The notes: generated by a model not told the origin, from the letters alone. 11,542 nucleotides of DNA from Candidatus Microgenomates bacterium (GCA_012797935.1 JAAZOC010000036.1:1-11542), one strand, 5' to 3'. Numbered from the stretch's first letter, positions 1-5,427 are shown. Program-made: numbers and translations.

Positions 1-10
1 AATTAGAGGA

Positions 11-19
11 AATATACTA
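11..19 (-). promoter_or_regulatory. Candidate -10 promoter element for a gene left of the window
   Basis: The minus strand reads TAGTATATT. This is close to the TAGTATAAT element upstream of the two genes to the right, and it lies just beyond a 3'-end hairpin, where those genes carry their promoters. The surrounding 17 bases (8-24) match 1014-1030 at 15 of 17 positions. The gene it would drive starts outside the window. No clear -35 box is visible. Confidence 0.45.
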
Positions 20-40
20 TAGGTTGGCAGTTAGGGATTG

Positions 41-87
41 AAAGAGGTGCCTTGGCTTCAAAGAAGCTGTATGTAAGACACCTCTTT
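41..87 (-). repeat. Compound hairpin, copy 1, after the membrane-protein gene
   Basis: A 13-bp outer stem pairs 41-53 with 75-87 and encloses a 5-bp inner hairpin (55-59 with 63-67, GCTTC/GAAGC, 3-nt loop). The inner hairpin sits against one side of the outer stem, leaving 1 unpaired base on one side and 7 on the other. Position 50/78 forms a G-U wobble in minus-strand RNA but a C-A mismatch in plus-strand RNA, so the minus-strand transcript is the form that folds well. It begins about 31 nt after the stop of the 119-433 gene. No run of U follows the stem, so it is not a textbook intrinsic terminator, although a terminator or 3'-end protection role is the simplest guess. Confidence 0.7.
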
Positions 88-118
88 TCTGTCCCTTTAA
101 AACCTTTGCTCTTTTTCA

Positions 119-433
119 TTAGAAAGACATTTTACCTTTCAGTGGTGCAAGTTTCTCTTTCTCCTCTGGTACAAAATATATTTCGTATCCCCAGTCATTA
201 AAGACAGTTCGACACTCATACCCCTCAGGGAAAGGAACTTTGTCCAAAGGAGCAAGAAAGAAAACTTTGTAAGCTTTTTCCTCTTGTATTTCAGCCATCG
301 TGGCCATTGGACACAAAGCAAGTGCATTGTGTGTATTAAATACAAAAAAGCACACCAGGTATACAAGAAAAGACGCAGATCCCAAGATTAAGAACAATAA
401 TGTGAATGCATAAATAACTTTTCCCTTTTTCAT
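119..433 (-). CDS. Small single-span membrane or exported protein, unknown family
   Basis: This encodes a 104-residue protein that I do not recognise. It starts MKKGK, followed by a hydrophobic segment at about residues 7-31, then a short stretch with NALALCP near residue 37, then a polar domain of about 60 residues with acidic and aromatic positions (for example NDWGYEIYF near 79-87). The topology fits an N-terminal anchor or uncleaved signal with the C-terminal part outside the cell. The start is the ATG at 431-433 because GGAGGG lies 3 nt upstream; an in-frame ATG six codons earlier lies upstream of that site and is rejected. It has its own promoter (472-480), and a compound hairpin follows the stop. 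The gene looks intact and ends in TAA. Coding status is well supported by the RBS, promoter and membrane segment; function is unknown. Confidence 0.7.
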   Translation of the reverse strand: MKKGKVIYAFTLLFLILGSASFLVYLVCFFVFNTHNALALCPMATMAEIQEEKAYKVFFLAPLDKVPFPEGYECRTVFNDWGYEIYFVPEEKEKLAPLKGKMSF

Positions 434-436
434 ACA

Positions 437-442
437 CCCTCC
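437..442 (-). promoter_or_regulatory. Shine-Dalgarno site fixing the start of the 119-433 gene
   Basis: The minus strand reads GGAGGG, then 3 nt, then ATG. The same GGAG-plus-2, 3-nt spacing recurs at all three left-block genes. It lies downstream of the earlier in-frame ATG at 449-451 and so argues for the later start. Confidence 0.75.
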
Positions 443-471
443 GTTGAGCATAGGTTTGAAAAGAACACCCG

Positions 472-480
472 ATTATACTA
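472..480 (-). promoter_or_regulatory. Promoter -10 element (TAGTATAAT) for the 119-433 gene
   Basis: The minus strand carries TAG directly before a perfect TATAAT. The hexamer is 38 nt from the ATG, giving a leader of about 30 nt that holds the SD site. The element sits between hairpin copy 2 and the gene. No good -35 box is visible, so recognition may rely on the bases just upstream of the hexamer. Confidence 0.65.
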
Positions 481-496
481 CATATTTGGATATTAC

Positions 497-541
497 AGGG
501 GATGCCTTGGCTTCTAAGAAGCATAGTGACAGGCATCCCCT
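497..541 (-). repeat. Compound hairpin, copy 2, after the 568-960 gene
   Basis: The outer stem pairs 497-507 with 531-541 (11 bp). The inner stem pairs 510-514 with 518-522 (GCTTC/GAAGC) around a 3-nt loop. Two unpaired bases lie on one side and eight on the other, the same asymmetry as copy 1. Aligned with copy 1, several outer pairs change in a compensatory way (A-T for G-C and the reverse), while the inner stem and the CTTGGCTTC run stay the same. It begins about 26 nt past the stop codon. No U-run follows. Confidence 0.7.
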
Positions 542-567
542 ATCCAGTGAAAAGAAGAAAGAAGTTG

Positions 568-960
568 TTATGATCTTTTGAAAAAATCCGCAAAGGTTTT
601 CATATACTCCATAATTGCTTCTTCAACTGTTGTGGTTGGTCTCATTTCTAAAAAGTTTATTGTAAAGAATATCGAGACTTGCTCACAACGAATTGTGTTA
701 GCAACAAAGAAGTTATGATCACTTAACTGATCAATAGTTGGTTCTCCACGAAGCAAAGCTAAGTTGTCTTTCTGCTTGATGCATAGATGGTAGAAACCAT
801 CTTTGAACTCAGCTCTCGCTATTTTTTCTCCATCAACTACAGAGAACTGCTTTGTGGAGAAATAGTGTCGAAAGTCATTGGTTGTACCGAAAGCTGCGAT
901 TCGGTGCTGTTCATCTCCAGTTATACAACACCAAATATATTCATCGTTGATATTTGTCAT
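568..960 (-). CDS. 130-residue soluble protein of unknown function
   Basis: The predicted protein has no signal peptide or membrane segment and matches no family I know. It is mixed in composition, with a CC pair at residues 11-12, further cysteines at 60 and 92, many aromatics, and a C-terminal stretch (about 111-130, TVEEAIMEYM then FADFFKRS) likely to be an amphipathic helix. The start chosen is the ATG at 958-960, because AGGAGAG lies 3 nt upstream. Extending to the GTG at 991-993 would translate the RBS itself as basic residues (KRRRKGEQ) and run up to the promoter. The leader is about 29 nt. The stop is TAA, followed by a compound hairpin. Like its neighbours it looks independently transcribed, not part of an operon. 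Real coding sequence is likely; function is open. Confidence 0.7.
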   Translation of the reverse strand: MTNINDEYIWCCITGDEQHRIAAFGTTNDFRHYFSTKQFSVVDGEKIARAEFKDGFYHLCIKQKDNLALLRGEPTIDQLSDHNFFVANTIRCEQVSIFFTINFLEMRPTTTVEEAIMEYMKTFADFFKRS

Positions 961-963
961 TTG

Positions 964-970
964 CTCTCCT
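964..970 (-). promoter_or_regulatory. Shine-Dalgarno site fixing the start of the 568-960 gene
   Basis: AGGAGAG on the minus strand lies 3 nt before the ATG at 958-960. It decides against the longer GTG start at 991-993. Confidence 0.75.
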
Positions 971-996
971 TTTCTTCTTCTTTTCATGAACACATG

Positions 997-1005
997 ATTA
1001 TACTA
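997..1005 (-). promoter_or_regulatory. Promoter -10 element (TAGTATAAT) for the 568-960 gene
   Basis: It is identical over nine bases to the element at 472-480. The TATAAT hexamer is 36 nt from the ATG, so transcription would start near 990 and leave a leader of about 29 nt. A second, similar element lies 20 bases upstream at 1017-1025. Confidence 0.65.
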
Positions 1006-1016
1006 TTCACAAAGGG

Positions 1017-1025
1017 AATATACTA
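1017..1025 (-). promoter_or_regulatory. Second, upstream -10-like element (TAGTATATT)
   Basis: The minus strand reads TAGTATATT inside a 17-base stretch (1014-1030) that matches 8-24 at 15 positions. It could be a tandem promoter or an upstream binding site for the 568-960 gene. The 17-nt gap to the TATAAT at 997-1002 puts TAGTAT where a -35 box would be, but it does not resemble TTGACA. Confidence 0.4.
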
Positions 1026-1083
1026 TGGGTGTGTTTAAAAAAAGGAAAAGAAATTTGTATTGATTGGAAAGGGTCTTTCTTGA

Positions 1084-1125
1084 GGGATGCCTCAGCTTCA
1101 TAAGAAGCATATTGCGAGGCATCCC
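1084..1125 (-). repeat. Compound hairpin, copy 3, after the secreted-protein gene
   Basis: The outer stem pairs 1084-1093 with 1116-1125 (10 bp). The inner stem pairs 1095-1099 with 1104-1108 (GCTTC/GAAGC) with a 4-nt loop, one unpaired base on one side and seven on the other. The last outer pair is C-G here and T-A in copy 1, another compensatory change. The 72-nt gap from the stop contains a pyrimidine-rich run (minus strand, 1132-1155). No U-tract follows the stem. Confidence 0.7.
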
Positions 1126-1197
1126 CCGTCCAAGAAAGAAAGAGAAGAAGAGAGTTATTTGGTTTTATTGCACATCATTGCAACGGTTCAGTCTGGA

Positions 1198-1998
1198 TTA
1201 ATCCAGGAAAGCGCCGCGGCAGGTGTCGATTTCGACAACGAGTCTTTGAGGAGATCCAGCAGTGATGCCAGATGTTCGCCAGCGATTGGCATCAACATCA
1301 GCAGATGCGAATTCACCTTCAAAGGTGCCGAACAGCAAGATCAGGTCGCCGGTTGTCGGAGCATTCAGGAACTGGAGTCCACCGACTTTATCTGAAGCCG
1401 CGGACGGGATTGCCACTCCGGCATCCGTAACAACTGAGAACGTTTCGTTGGCCACGAGATAGATACGATCATTTCCGTTGTTGAACCAGCCGTCGATACC
1501 AGGGCCAAGAACATTCTTCGTTGGGTCAAGATAAGACCATTCGAACTTATCCGCCGAGGTGTAGATCATGTACATTGTGCCGGCCGGGGGTGCCTTCATC
1601 TCTTCGATCGTATATTCGGCATCTTCGGGCGCAACACAGTTACCTTGATCAGCGCAGGTCCTGTTAGGCCAATCCCAACTTGGTTTTCCACCGGTTACCG
1701 GGATTCCAGGTTCTTCACCATCAGCTACGCAAGAGCATTCGACAACAGGTTCTTCATGACCACTGTCACAGACGAACATCTCATCGCAAACCCAATGTTT
1801 CCAGGGCCATTTTCCTTCCCAGCGACAATTTGTTTCTTCTGTATGACCAGAATCACATACAAACACAGACCCTGTTTCAGTACACTCTTCATGTGTCCCT
1901 TCGGGGCACTCGAGCGGGCCGCAAGCAAAGACCGGCATGACCGAAACCAACAGCGAAAGAATTACCAAAATAGGAACAGCTACTCGCATTTTTTTCAT
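1198..1998 (-). CDS. Secreted cysteine-rich protein with repeated Cys-Gly-His motifs
   Basis: A 266-residue exported protein of unknown family. It opens with a classic signal peptide: MKKMR, a hydrophobic core at about 7-20, and a likely cleavage after VFA (residue 25). The next residue is Cys, but Phe at -2 makes a lipoprotein less likely. Residues 26-121 carry eleven of its twelve cysteines, including three related motifs: CPEGTHEEC (31-39), then FVCDSGH at 46-52 and again at 75-81, each followed by acidic residues and another Cys. This suggests old internal duplication and disulfide or metal binding. Residues about 125-266 form a cysteine-poor domain rich in G, D and aromatics that looks beta-structured, with a lone Cys260. 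The start is set by GGGAGGG 3 nt before the ATG. Hand counts of two 60-base stretches gave 57% and 53% GC against 28% in a gatB stretch, so the gene may be acquired. It has its own promoter and 3' hairpin. Confidence 0.85.
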   Translation of the reverse strand: MKKMRVAVPILVILSLLVSVMPVFACGPLECPEGTHEECTETGSVFVCDSGHTEETNCRWEGKWPWKHWVCDEMFVCDSGHEEPVVECSCVADGEEPGIPVTGGKPSWDWPNRTCADQGNCVAPEDAEYTIEEMKAPPAGTMYMIYTSADKFEWSYLDPTKNVLGPGIDGWFNNGNDRIYLVANETFSVVTDAGVAIPSAASDKVGGLQFLNAPTTGDLILLFGTFEGEFASADVDANRWRTSGITAGSPQRLVVEIDTCRGAFLD

Positions 1999-2001
1999 TT
2001 T

Positions 2002-2008
2002 CCCTCCC
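2002..2008 (-). promoter_or_regulatory. Shine-Dalgarno site fixing the start of the secreted-protein gene
   Basis: GGGAGGG on the minus strand lies 3 nt before the ATG at 1996-1998. It excludes the longer open frame reaching 2058, whose extra 20 residues would be basic and hydrophobic translation of the leader. Confidence 0.8.
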
Positions 2009-2067
2009 AGGAAAAAAACGAAAATATGTATTACTCTCTCTCTTCTTCTATTTTTCAAGAACAGGGC

Positions 2068-2076
2068 ATTTTACAA
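2068..2076 (-). promoter_or_regulatory. Candidate promoter -10 (TTGTAAAAT) for the secreted-protein gene
   Basis: The minus strand has TAAAAT at 2068-2073 preceded by TTG, fitting the T-N-G-TANAAT pattern of the window. It would give a leader of about 62 nt. The T-rich tract just upstream (2077-2086 on the plus strand) may act as an A/T-rich upstream element. No -35 box is clear. Confidence 0.45.
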
Positions 2077-2153
2077 CTTTTTTTTTAAGAAATCAACTAT
2101 GGGCTACAACATATTTTTAAATAGTATTTTAACTAGAAAAATATGCCCTTTAC

Positions 2154-2162
2154 TAGTAAAAT
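2154..2162 (+). promoter_or_regulatory. Promoter -10 element (TAGTAAAAT) before tRNA-Gly
   Basis: TAGTAAAAT ends 8 nt before the mature tRNA 5' end. It is almost the same nine-base element found before tRNA-Leu and tRNA-Glu (TAGTAGAAT). Confidence 0.55.
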
Positions 2163-2170
2163 ACACACAT

Positions 2171-2243
2171 GCGAGAGTAGTTCAGTTGGTAGAATGTCTC
2201 CTTCCCAAGGAGAAGATCGCGGGTTCGAATCCCGTCTCTCGCT
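2171..2243 (+). tRNA. tRNA-Gly (anticodon CCC)
   Basis: A complete 73-nt cloverleaf: acceptor GCGAGAG pairs with CTCTCGC (2236-2242), discriminator T at 2243. The D-arm contains AGTTGGT, the anticodon stem TCTCC/GGAGA encloses the loop TTCCCAA, and the T-arm is CGGG-TTCGAAT-CCCG. The 3' CCA is not encoded, so it must be added enzymatically. It probably shares a transcript with tRNA-Thr 35 nt downstream. Confidence 0.95.
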
Positions 2244-2261
2244 TTCTCTTTTACTCTCTGT

Positions 2262-2267
2262 TACAAT
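2262..2267 (+). promoter_or_regulatory. Possible -10 (TACAAT) before tRNA-Thr
   Basis: CTGT followed by TACAAT lies 11 nt upstream of the tRNA-Thr 5' end, giving a TGn extended -10. It could be a separate promoter within the short gap between the two tRNAs. Read-through from the tRNA-Gly promoter is equally plausible. Confidence 0.35.
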
Positions 2268-2278
2268 ACTGTTACATT

Positions 2279-2351
2279 GCTGATGTAGCTCAGTTGGTAG
2301 AGCATTCCCTTCGTAAGGGACAGGTCGATGGTTCGATCCCATCCATCAGCT
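2279..2351 (+). tRNA. tRNA-Thr (anticodon CGT)
   Basis: A complete 73-nt cloverleaf: acceptor GCTGATG pairs with CATCAGC (2344-2350), discriminator T. The anticodon loop TTCGTAA gives CGT. The T-arm is GATGG-TTCGATC-CCATC. The first pair of the anticodon stem (27-43) is a T-C mismatch; the other four pairs are sound. CCA is not encoded. A protein gene starts 13 nt downstream. Confidence 0.95.
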
Positions 2352-2364
2352 AGAAAATACAAAT

Positions 2365-3450
2365 ATGAAAACACCAAAATACAAACTAACAAACCTCATA
2401 CTTAACTACATAGTTAAATACGAGCTCTCTATAAATGATATTAAATATCATGGAATACCAGATAAATACAAAATTGCAATCGAAGAAAAATTTGGAGCGG
2501 AAGATATTGAAAATCTAGGAGAACTCATATCATATCCAATTGGATACAACAAAGCCCTACTCATACAAAGAGGACAAGAAATGCCATCTCAAAAAAAGAC
2601 ATTCAAAATATTTACAAATTTCAGAAATGCTAAAGACTTTGTTAAATCATATGACAACAACAATGCATTGAAGCCATCTATGGACTTAGCTGTACACATC
2701 GACAAATTAGTTATGAAAGGAATTGTAGATGACTGGGATATTGGAAAAATCAGAGGATTCTCAGAAAAACCAAACGAAATATATGACACATGGTACAAAC
2801 GAAGAGACTTCTATCCTCACTTAGAAGCAGTTTCTCATTTCAATGAAATATTTGACTGGATACAAAACGGGAAGGATAGTAATCACAGATTAATTAAGAT
2901 GGGAATACTTCTGTACGAATTCATAGACAAAGCACCATTCACAACAGGAAACCAAATAACTGCAATATTGATACTTGAAATGTTGGCAAAAAAATATGGA
3001 TACAATCCTGACAACATAATACCATTCTTCAAATCTGTAAACAGTATTGGAGAAGATATGCTCTCTGCTTTCAAAATATCAAAAAGCAATCTCGACTTAA
3101 CAACTTTCCTGGAAGCTTTCTTGTACACAATATCACTCTCAGCTATTGAGGTTTCAAAAGAAGTCATAGATACACATATGTCAAAAGTTAAAAAACGAGG
3201 AGCTCTTGAACTAACCTTAAATTCAAGACAAATTAAACTACTAGATTACCTAGCTATAAATCAAAAAGTAACTAGAAGCAAAGTAACAAAGATGATGGGA
3301 GTCTCTTTCATGACATCATTCAGAGACCTACAAGATATGATCGAAAAAGGATACATAACAGCAAAGGGCAAAGGTAGAGGAACCTACTATGTACTAAGTA
3401 AAGAAATGATTGAAAAAGATGATGATATAATTATAAAAGAAATTGAATAA
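2365..3450 (+). CDS. Fic-fold protein with degenerate active site and C-terminal winged helix
   Basis: This 361-residue protein has the layout of Fic-domain regulators: an N-terminal region, a Fic-like helical core (about 100-255) and a winged-helix DNA-binding domain (about 283-346, ending GKGRGTYYVL). In active Fic enzymes the loop HPFxDGNGRxxR transfers AMP or another nucleotide. Here the matching segment (190-202) is APFTTGNQITAIL: the catalytic His is Ala, the metal-binding Asp is Thr, and both Arg positions are Ile. P-F and G-N are kept, so the fold can be recognised but AMP transfer seems unlikely. I infer a ligand-responsive or structural transcription regulator. The ATG lies 13 nt after tRNA-Thr with no SD site; TAGAAA at 2351-2356 leaves an 8-nt gap to it. 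gatB follows after 27 nt. Fold assignment is fairly sure, inactivity likely, targets unknown. Confidence 0.75.
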   Translation: MKTPKYKLTNLILNYIVKYELSINDIKYHGIPDKYKIAIEEKFGAEDIENLGELISYPIGYNKALLIQRGQEMPSQKKTFKIFTNFRNAKDFVKSYDNNNALKPSMDLAVHIDKLVMKGIVDDWDIGKIRGFSEKPNEIYDTWYKRRDFYPHLEAVSHFNEIFDWIQNGKDSNHRLIKMGILLYEFIDKAPFTTGNQITAILILEMLAKKYGYNPDNIIPFFKSVNSIGEDMLSAFKISKSNLDLTTFLEAFLYTISLSAIEVSKEVIDTHMSKVKKRGALELTLNSRQIKLLDYLAINQKVTRSKVTKMMGVSFMTSFRDLQDMIEKGYITAKGKGRGTYYVLSKEMIEKDDDIIIKEIE

Positions 3451-3469
3451 TAGGTTTAAAATTGATAAT
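3443..3469 (+). promoter_or_regulatory. Candidate promoter for gatB, consistent with a leaderless mRNA
   Basis: TTGAAT (3443-3448) is followed by GATAAT at 3464-3469, 8 nt before the ATG, with a 15-nt spacer. A shifted -10, TAATAT at 3466-3471, would give a 17-nt spacer. No SD is present. The -35 lies within the end of the upstream gene. Confidence 0.4.
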
Positions 3470-3477
3470 ATATCCTC

Positions 3478-4980
3478 ATGTCAGAAAATGAAAAATATGA
3501 TGTAATAATTGGATTAGAGATACATGTTCAGACAAATACAAAATCAAAAATGTTTTGTAAATGCCCTACTGGATACTTTCAAAAAGAACCTAATACACAT
3601 GTATGCCCAGTATGCTTAGGATTACCAGGTGCACTTCCAATTCCAAACAAAAGAGCTATAGAGTTATGTATATTAATGGGTATTGCTACACACTGCAATA
3701 TAGATAACGAAATATATTTTGATAGAAAGCATTATTTCTACCCAGACCTTCCAAAAGGATATCAGATTAGTCAGTACAAAAGAGCTATATGCTCAAATGG
3801 ATATATTGATCTTTCAAATGGCAACAAGGTAGAGATTGAAAGAATACACCAAGAAGAAGATGTAGCAAAATCAACTCACCACTCTGAGAATGGAAAAGAA
3901 TATACATTAATTGATTACAATAAATCAGGGGTACCTCTCATTGAGATTGTAACAAAGCCTTGTATTAAAAGTGCTTCTGATGCTAAAGAGTTTGCATCAA
4001 AGGTTAGACAGATTGCTAGATATTTAGGTATTTCAGATGCAGATATGGAGAAAGGACAAATGAGATGCGAACCAAATATATCTGTACAGGAAAAAGGGAA
4101 ATGGGAATTAAAGGATGGAAAGATCTTACCTATTGGTGATTACAAGTTAAACAGCAAAGTTGAAGTAAAGAATATTGGCTCTATATCTGCTGTAGAAAAA
4201 TCAATTGAGTATGAAGTAAAAAGATTAACAGAAGAGATTGAGAACGGGAAAGAAATAATACAGCAAACAAGAGGATGGAATGCAGAGAAAGGTATTACAG
4301 AGTTCCAGAGAAGCAAAGAAACGGCTGATGATTACAGATATATGCCAGAACCAGATATCCCAGTTATTGAAGTCTCAAATGAAGATTTGGAAAGGATATC
4401 AAAAGAAATAATAGAACTACCTGATGAGAAAGTAAAAAGATATATGAGAAACTGGGGAGTATCAAAATATGCTGCCGAAGTTATATCTTCAACAAAAGAG
4501 AATGCTAGATATTTCGAGAGTCTACAGGAGGAATTAAACAAAACGTTAGATGAGAAAGAATCAGCAATTGAAGCTTCAAACTGGTTAATGGGAACTGTAT
4601 ATTCAATTGCAAATGCTTCTGGAAAAGATGTTTCTGAAATGAATATTGATTTAGGAGATTTAGCTCTACTTATACTCTCTTTTAAAGAAGGAGTATTTAC
4701 AAAAAACAAAGCAGAAGAACTTCTTAAGGAATGTATTGAAATGGATAAAGATATCTCAGATGAGATTAACAAATTAAAGGAAGAGAAAGAGAGTAATTCT
4801 GGTAATCTTGTCGATATAGTAAAAGGTGTAATAAATTCAAATGAAAAGGCTGTAGAGGATTACAAAAATGGTAAGGATGCGAGTATTGGATTTTTAGTTG
4901 GAAAAGTTATGCAAGAGACAAAAGGAACTGCTAATCCAAATGATGTTAGAAATATTTTAGTTGAAGAGTTAAAGAAATGA
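3478..4980 (+). CDS. gatB: Asp/Glu-tRNA amidotransferase subunit B
   Basis: GatB is the tRNA-binding and kinase subunit of GatCAB. It activates Glu on Glu-tRNA(Gln) or Asp on Asp-tRNA(Asn) so that GatA-derived ammonia can amidate it, which bacteria lacking GlnRS or AsnRS need. The family signature is complete: GLEIHVQ at 12-18, a four-Cys site (27, 29, 43, 46), YFYPDLPKGYQISQ at 86-99, DYNKSGVPLIEIVT at 146-159, MRCEPNIS at 195-202 and RYMPEPDIP at 287-295. The C-terminal 50 residues or so form the YqeY-like tRNA-binding tail. At 500 residues it is slightly longer than is usual, partly through a lysine-rich insertion near 204-226. The ATG lacks an SD. The stop overlaps the gatC start as ATGA, implying coupled translation. 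gatA is not in the window. Confidence 0.97.
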   Translation: MSENEKYDVIIGLEIHVQTNTKSKMFCKCPTGYFQKEPNTHVCPVCLGLPGALPIPNKRAIELCILMGIATHCNIDNEIYFDRKHYFYPDLPKGYQISQYKRAICSNGYIDLSNGNKVEIERIHQEEDVAKSTHHSENGKEYTLIDYNKSGVPLIEIVTKPCIKSASDAKEFASKVRQIARYLGISDADMEKGQMRCEPNISVQEKGKWELKDGKILPIGDYKLNSKVEVKNIGSISAVEKSIEYEVKRLTEEIENGKEIIQQTRGWNAEKGITEFQRSKETADDYRYMPEPDIPVIEVSNEDLERISKEIIELPDEKVKRYMRNWGVSKYAAEVISSTKENARYFESLQEELNKTLDEKESAIEASNWLMGTVYSIANASGKDVSEMNIDLGDLALLILSFKEGVFTKNKAEELLKECIEMDKDISDEINKLKEEKESNSGNLVDIVKGVINSNEKAVEDYKNGKDASIGFLVGKVMQETKGTANPNDVRNILVEELKK

Positions 4981-5270
4981 AAATAGATGTAAAACATGTA
5001 GCTGATCTATCAAGAATATCTCTTACACAGGAAGAGCTTGATAAATTTACACCCCAGATGGAAACAATATTGGAATCAGTTTCTGTTTTAAAAGATGTTA
5101 ACACAGATGGTGTGCAACCAATGAAAGCACATGTAAAGCTCGAGGATTTAAGAGAAGACACTCCTGAAACTGGGCTAACACAAGACGAAGTACTAAAAAA
5201 TGCTAAATACAAAGAGAACGGCCATATAAAAATATATGGCAAGGTCTTTGGTTCTATTGAAGAAAGCTAG
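4977..5270 (+). CDS. gatC: Asp/Glu-tRNA amidotransferase subunit C
   Basis: This 97-residue protein matches GatC in length and layout: KIDVKHVADLSRISLTQEE at the N-terminus, a helical linker with a DGVQP turn around 44-48, then LREDTP near 58 and a C-terminal strand region. GatC wraps around the GatA-GatB interface and is needed to form the stable heterotrimer in the cytoplasm. The ATG overlaps the gatB TGA by four bases, so translation is probably coupled and no SD is needed. It ends 49 nt before tRNA-Leu. The gatB-gatC order without gatA means the amidase subunit is encoded elsewhere; that is common and does not suggest loss. Confidence 0.93.
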   Translation: MKIDVKHVADLSRISLTQEELDKFTPQMETILESVSVLKDVNTDGVQPMKAHVKLEDLREDTPETGLTQDEVLKNAKYKENGHIKIYGKVFGSIEES

Positions 5271-5294
5271 GCACTATAAAAATTTCCTTTATTC

Positions 5295-5303
5295 TAGTAG
5301 AAT
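5295..5303 (+). promoter_or_regulatory. Promoter -10 element (TAGTAGAAT) before tRNA-Leu
   Basis: The nine bases are identical to those before tRNA-Glu. The hexamer TAGAAT ends 16 nt before the mature tRNA. No -35 is apparent at the usual distance. Confidence 0.55.
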
Positions 5304-5319
5304 GTATAGCTCTTTCAAT

Positions 5320-5405
5320 GCCGAGATGGTGAAACTGGCAGACACGCCTGCCTTAGGAGCAGGTGGGAGTAATATCCCTTGGAGGTTCGAGTCCTCTTCT
5401 CGGCA
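5320..5405 (+). tRNA. tRNA-Leu (anticodon TAG)
   Basis: An 86-nt class II tRNA: acceptor GCCGAGA pairs with TCTCGGC (5398-5404), discriminator A. The anticodon stem CCTGC/GCAGG holds the loop CTTAGGA, anticodon TAG. A long variable arm (GGGA/TCCC region, about 5365-5379) and the T-arm GAGG-TTCGAGT-CCTC complete it. CCA is not encoded. A small protein gene starts 22 nt downstream. Confidence 0.95.
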
Positions 5406-5414
5406 TATATATTT

Positions 5415-5420
5415 TAAAAT
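5415..5420 (+). promoter_or_regulatory. Candidate -10 (TAAAAT) for the small four-Cys gene
   Basis: TAAAAT ends 7 nt before the ATG at 5428, the spacing expected for a leaderless transcript. The equivalent -35 position falls inside tRNA-Leu and is not a good match, so processing of a tRNA-mRNA co-transcript is an alternative. Confidence 0.35.
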
Positions 5421-5427
5421 AAAAGAC

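Noticed and set aside
41..1125. Hairpins as integron attC sites of a cassette array
   Set aside because: The placement after each gene is suggestive, but the arms lack the GTTRRRY/RYYYAAC core pairs, the inner stem sequence is conserved rather than variable, the cassettes carry their own promoters, and no integrase is seen.
41..1125. Hairpins as ordinary Rho-independent terminators
   Set aside because: Neither strand shows a U-run directly after the stem in copies 2 and 3, and copy 1 has only a short mixed run. A terminator role is possible, but not of the standard type.
41..1125. Hairpins as a CRISPR array
   Set aside because: Only three units, spaced by whole genes of hundreds of bases, with diverging outer sequences and no short uniform spacers.
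1921..1998. Secreted protein as a lipoprotein
   Set aside because: Cys follows the signal peptide, but VFAC has Phe at -2, a poor lipobox; ordinary signal peptidase I cleavage fits better.
1645..2088. Plus-strand open frames opposite the secreted-protein gene
   Set aside because: They are antisense shadows of a gene with a clear signal peptide and SD on the minus strand; their own compositions show no domain or start signal.
2068..2243. tRNA-Gly as an attachment site of an integrated island forming the left block
   Set aside because: The left block adjoins the 5' side of the tRNA, while integrases usually target the 3' end. No duplicated tRNA 3' segment and no integrase are visible.
2133..2353. 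Open frames on both strands across the tRNA-Gly/tRNA-Thr pair
   Set aside because: They contain the usual false peptides from tRNA sequence (for example GSNHRPVP on the minus strand) and have no RBS or independent support.
5236..5427. N-terminal extension of the small four-Cys protein
   Set aside because: The open frame upstream of 5428 runs straight through tRNA-Leu and its promoter; the translated residues are tRNA sequence.
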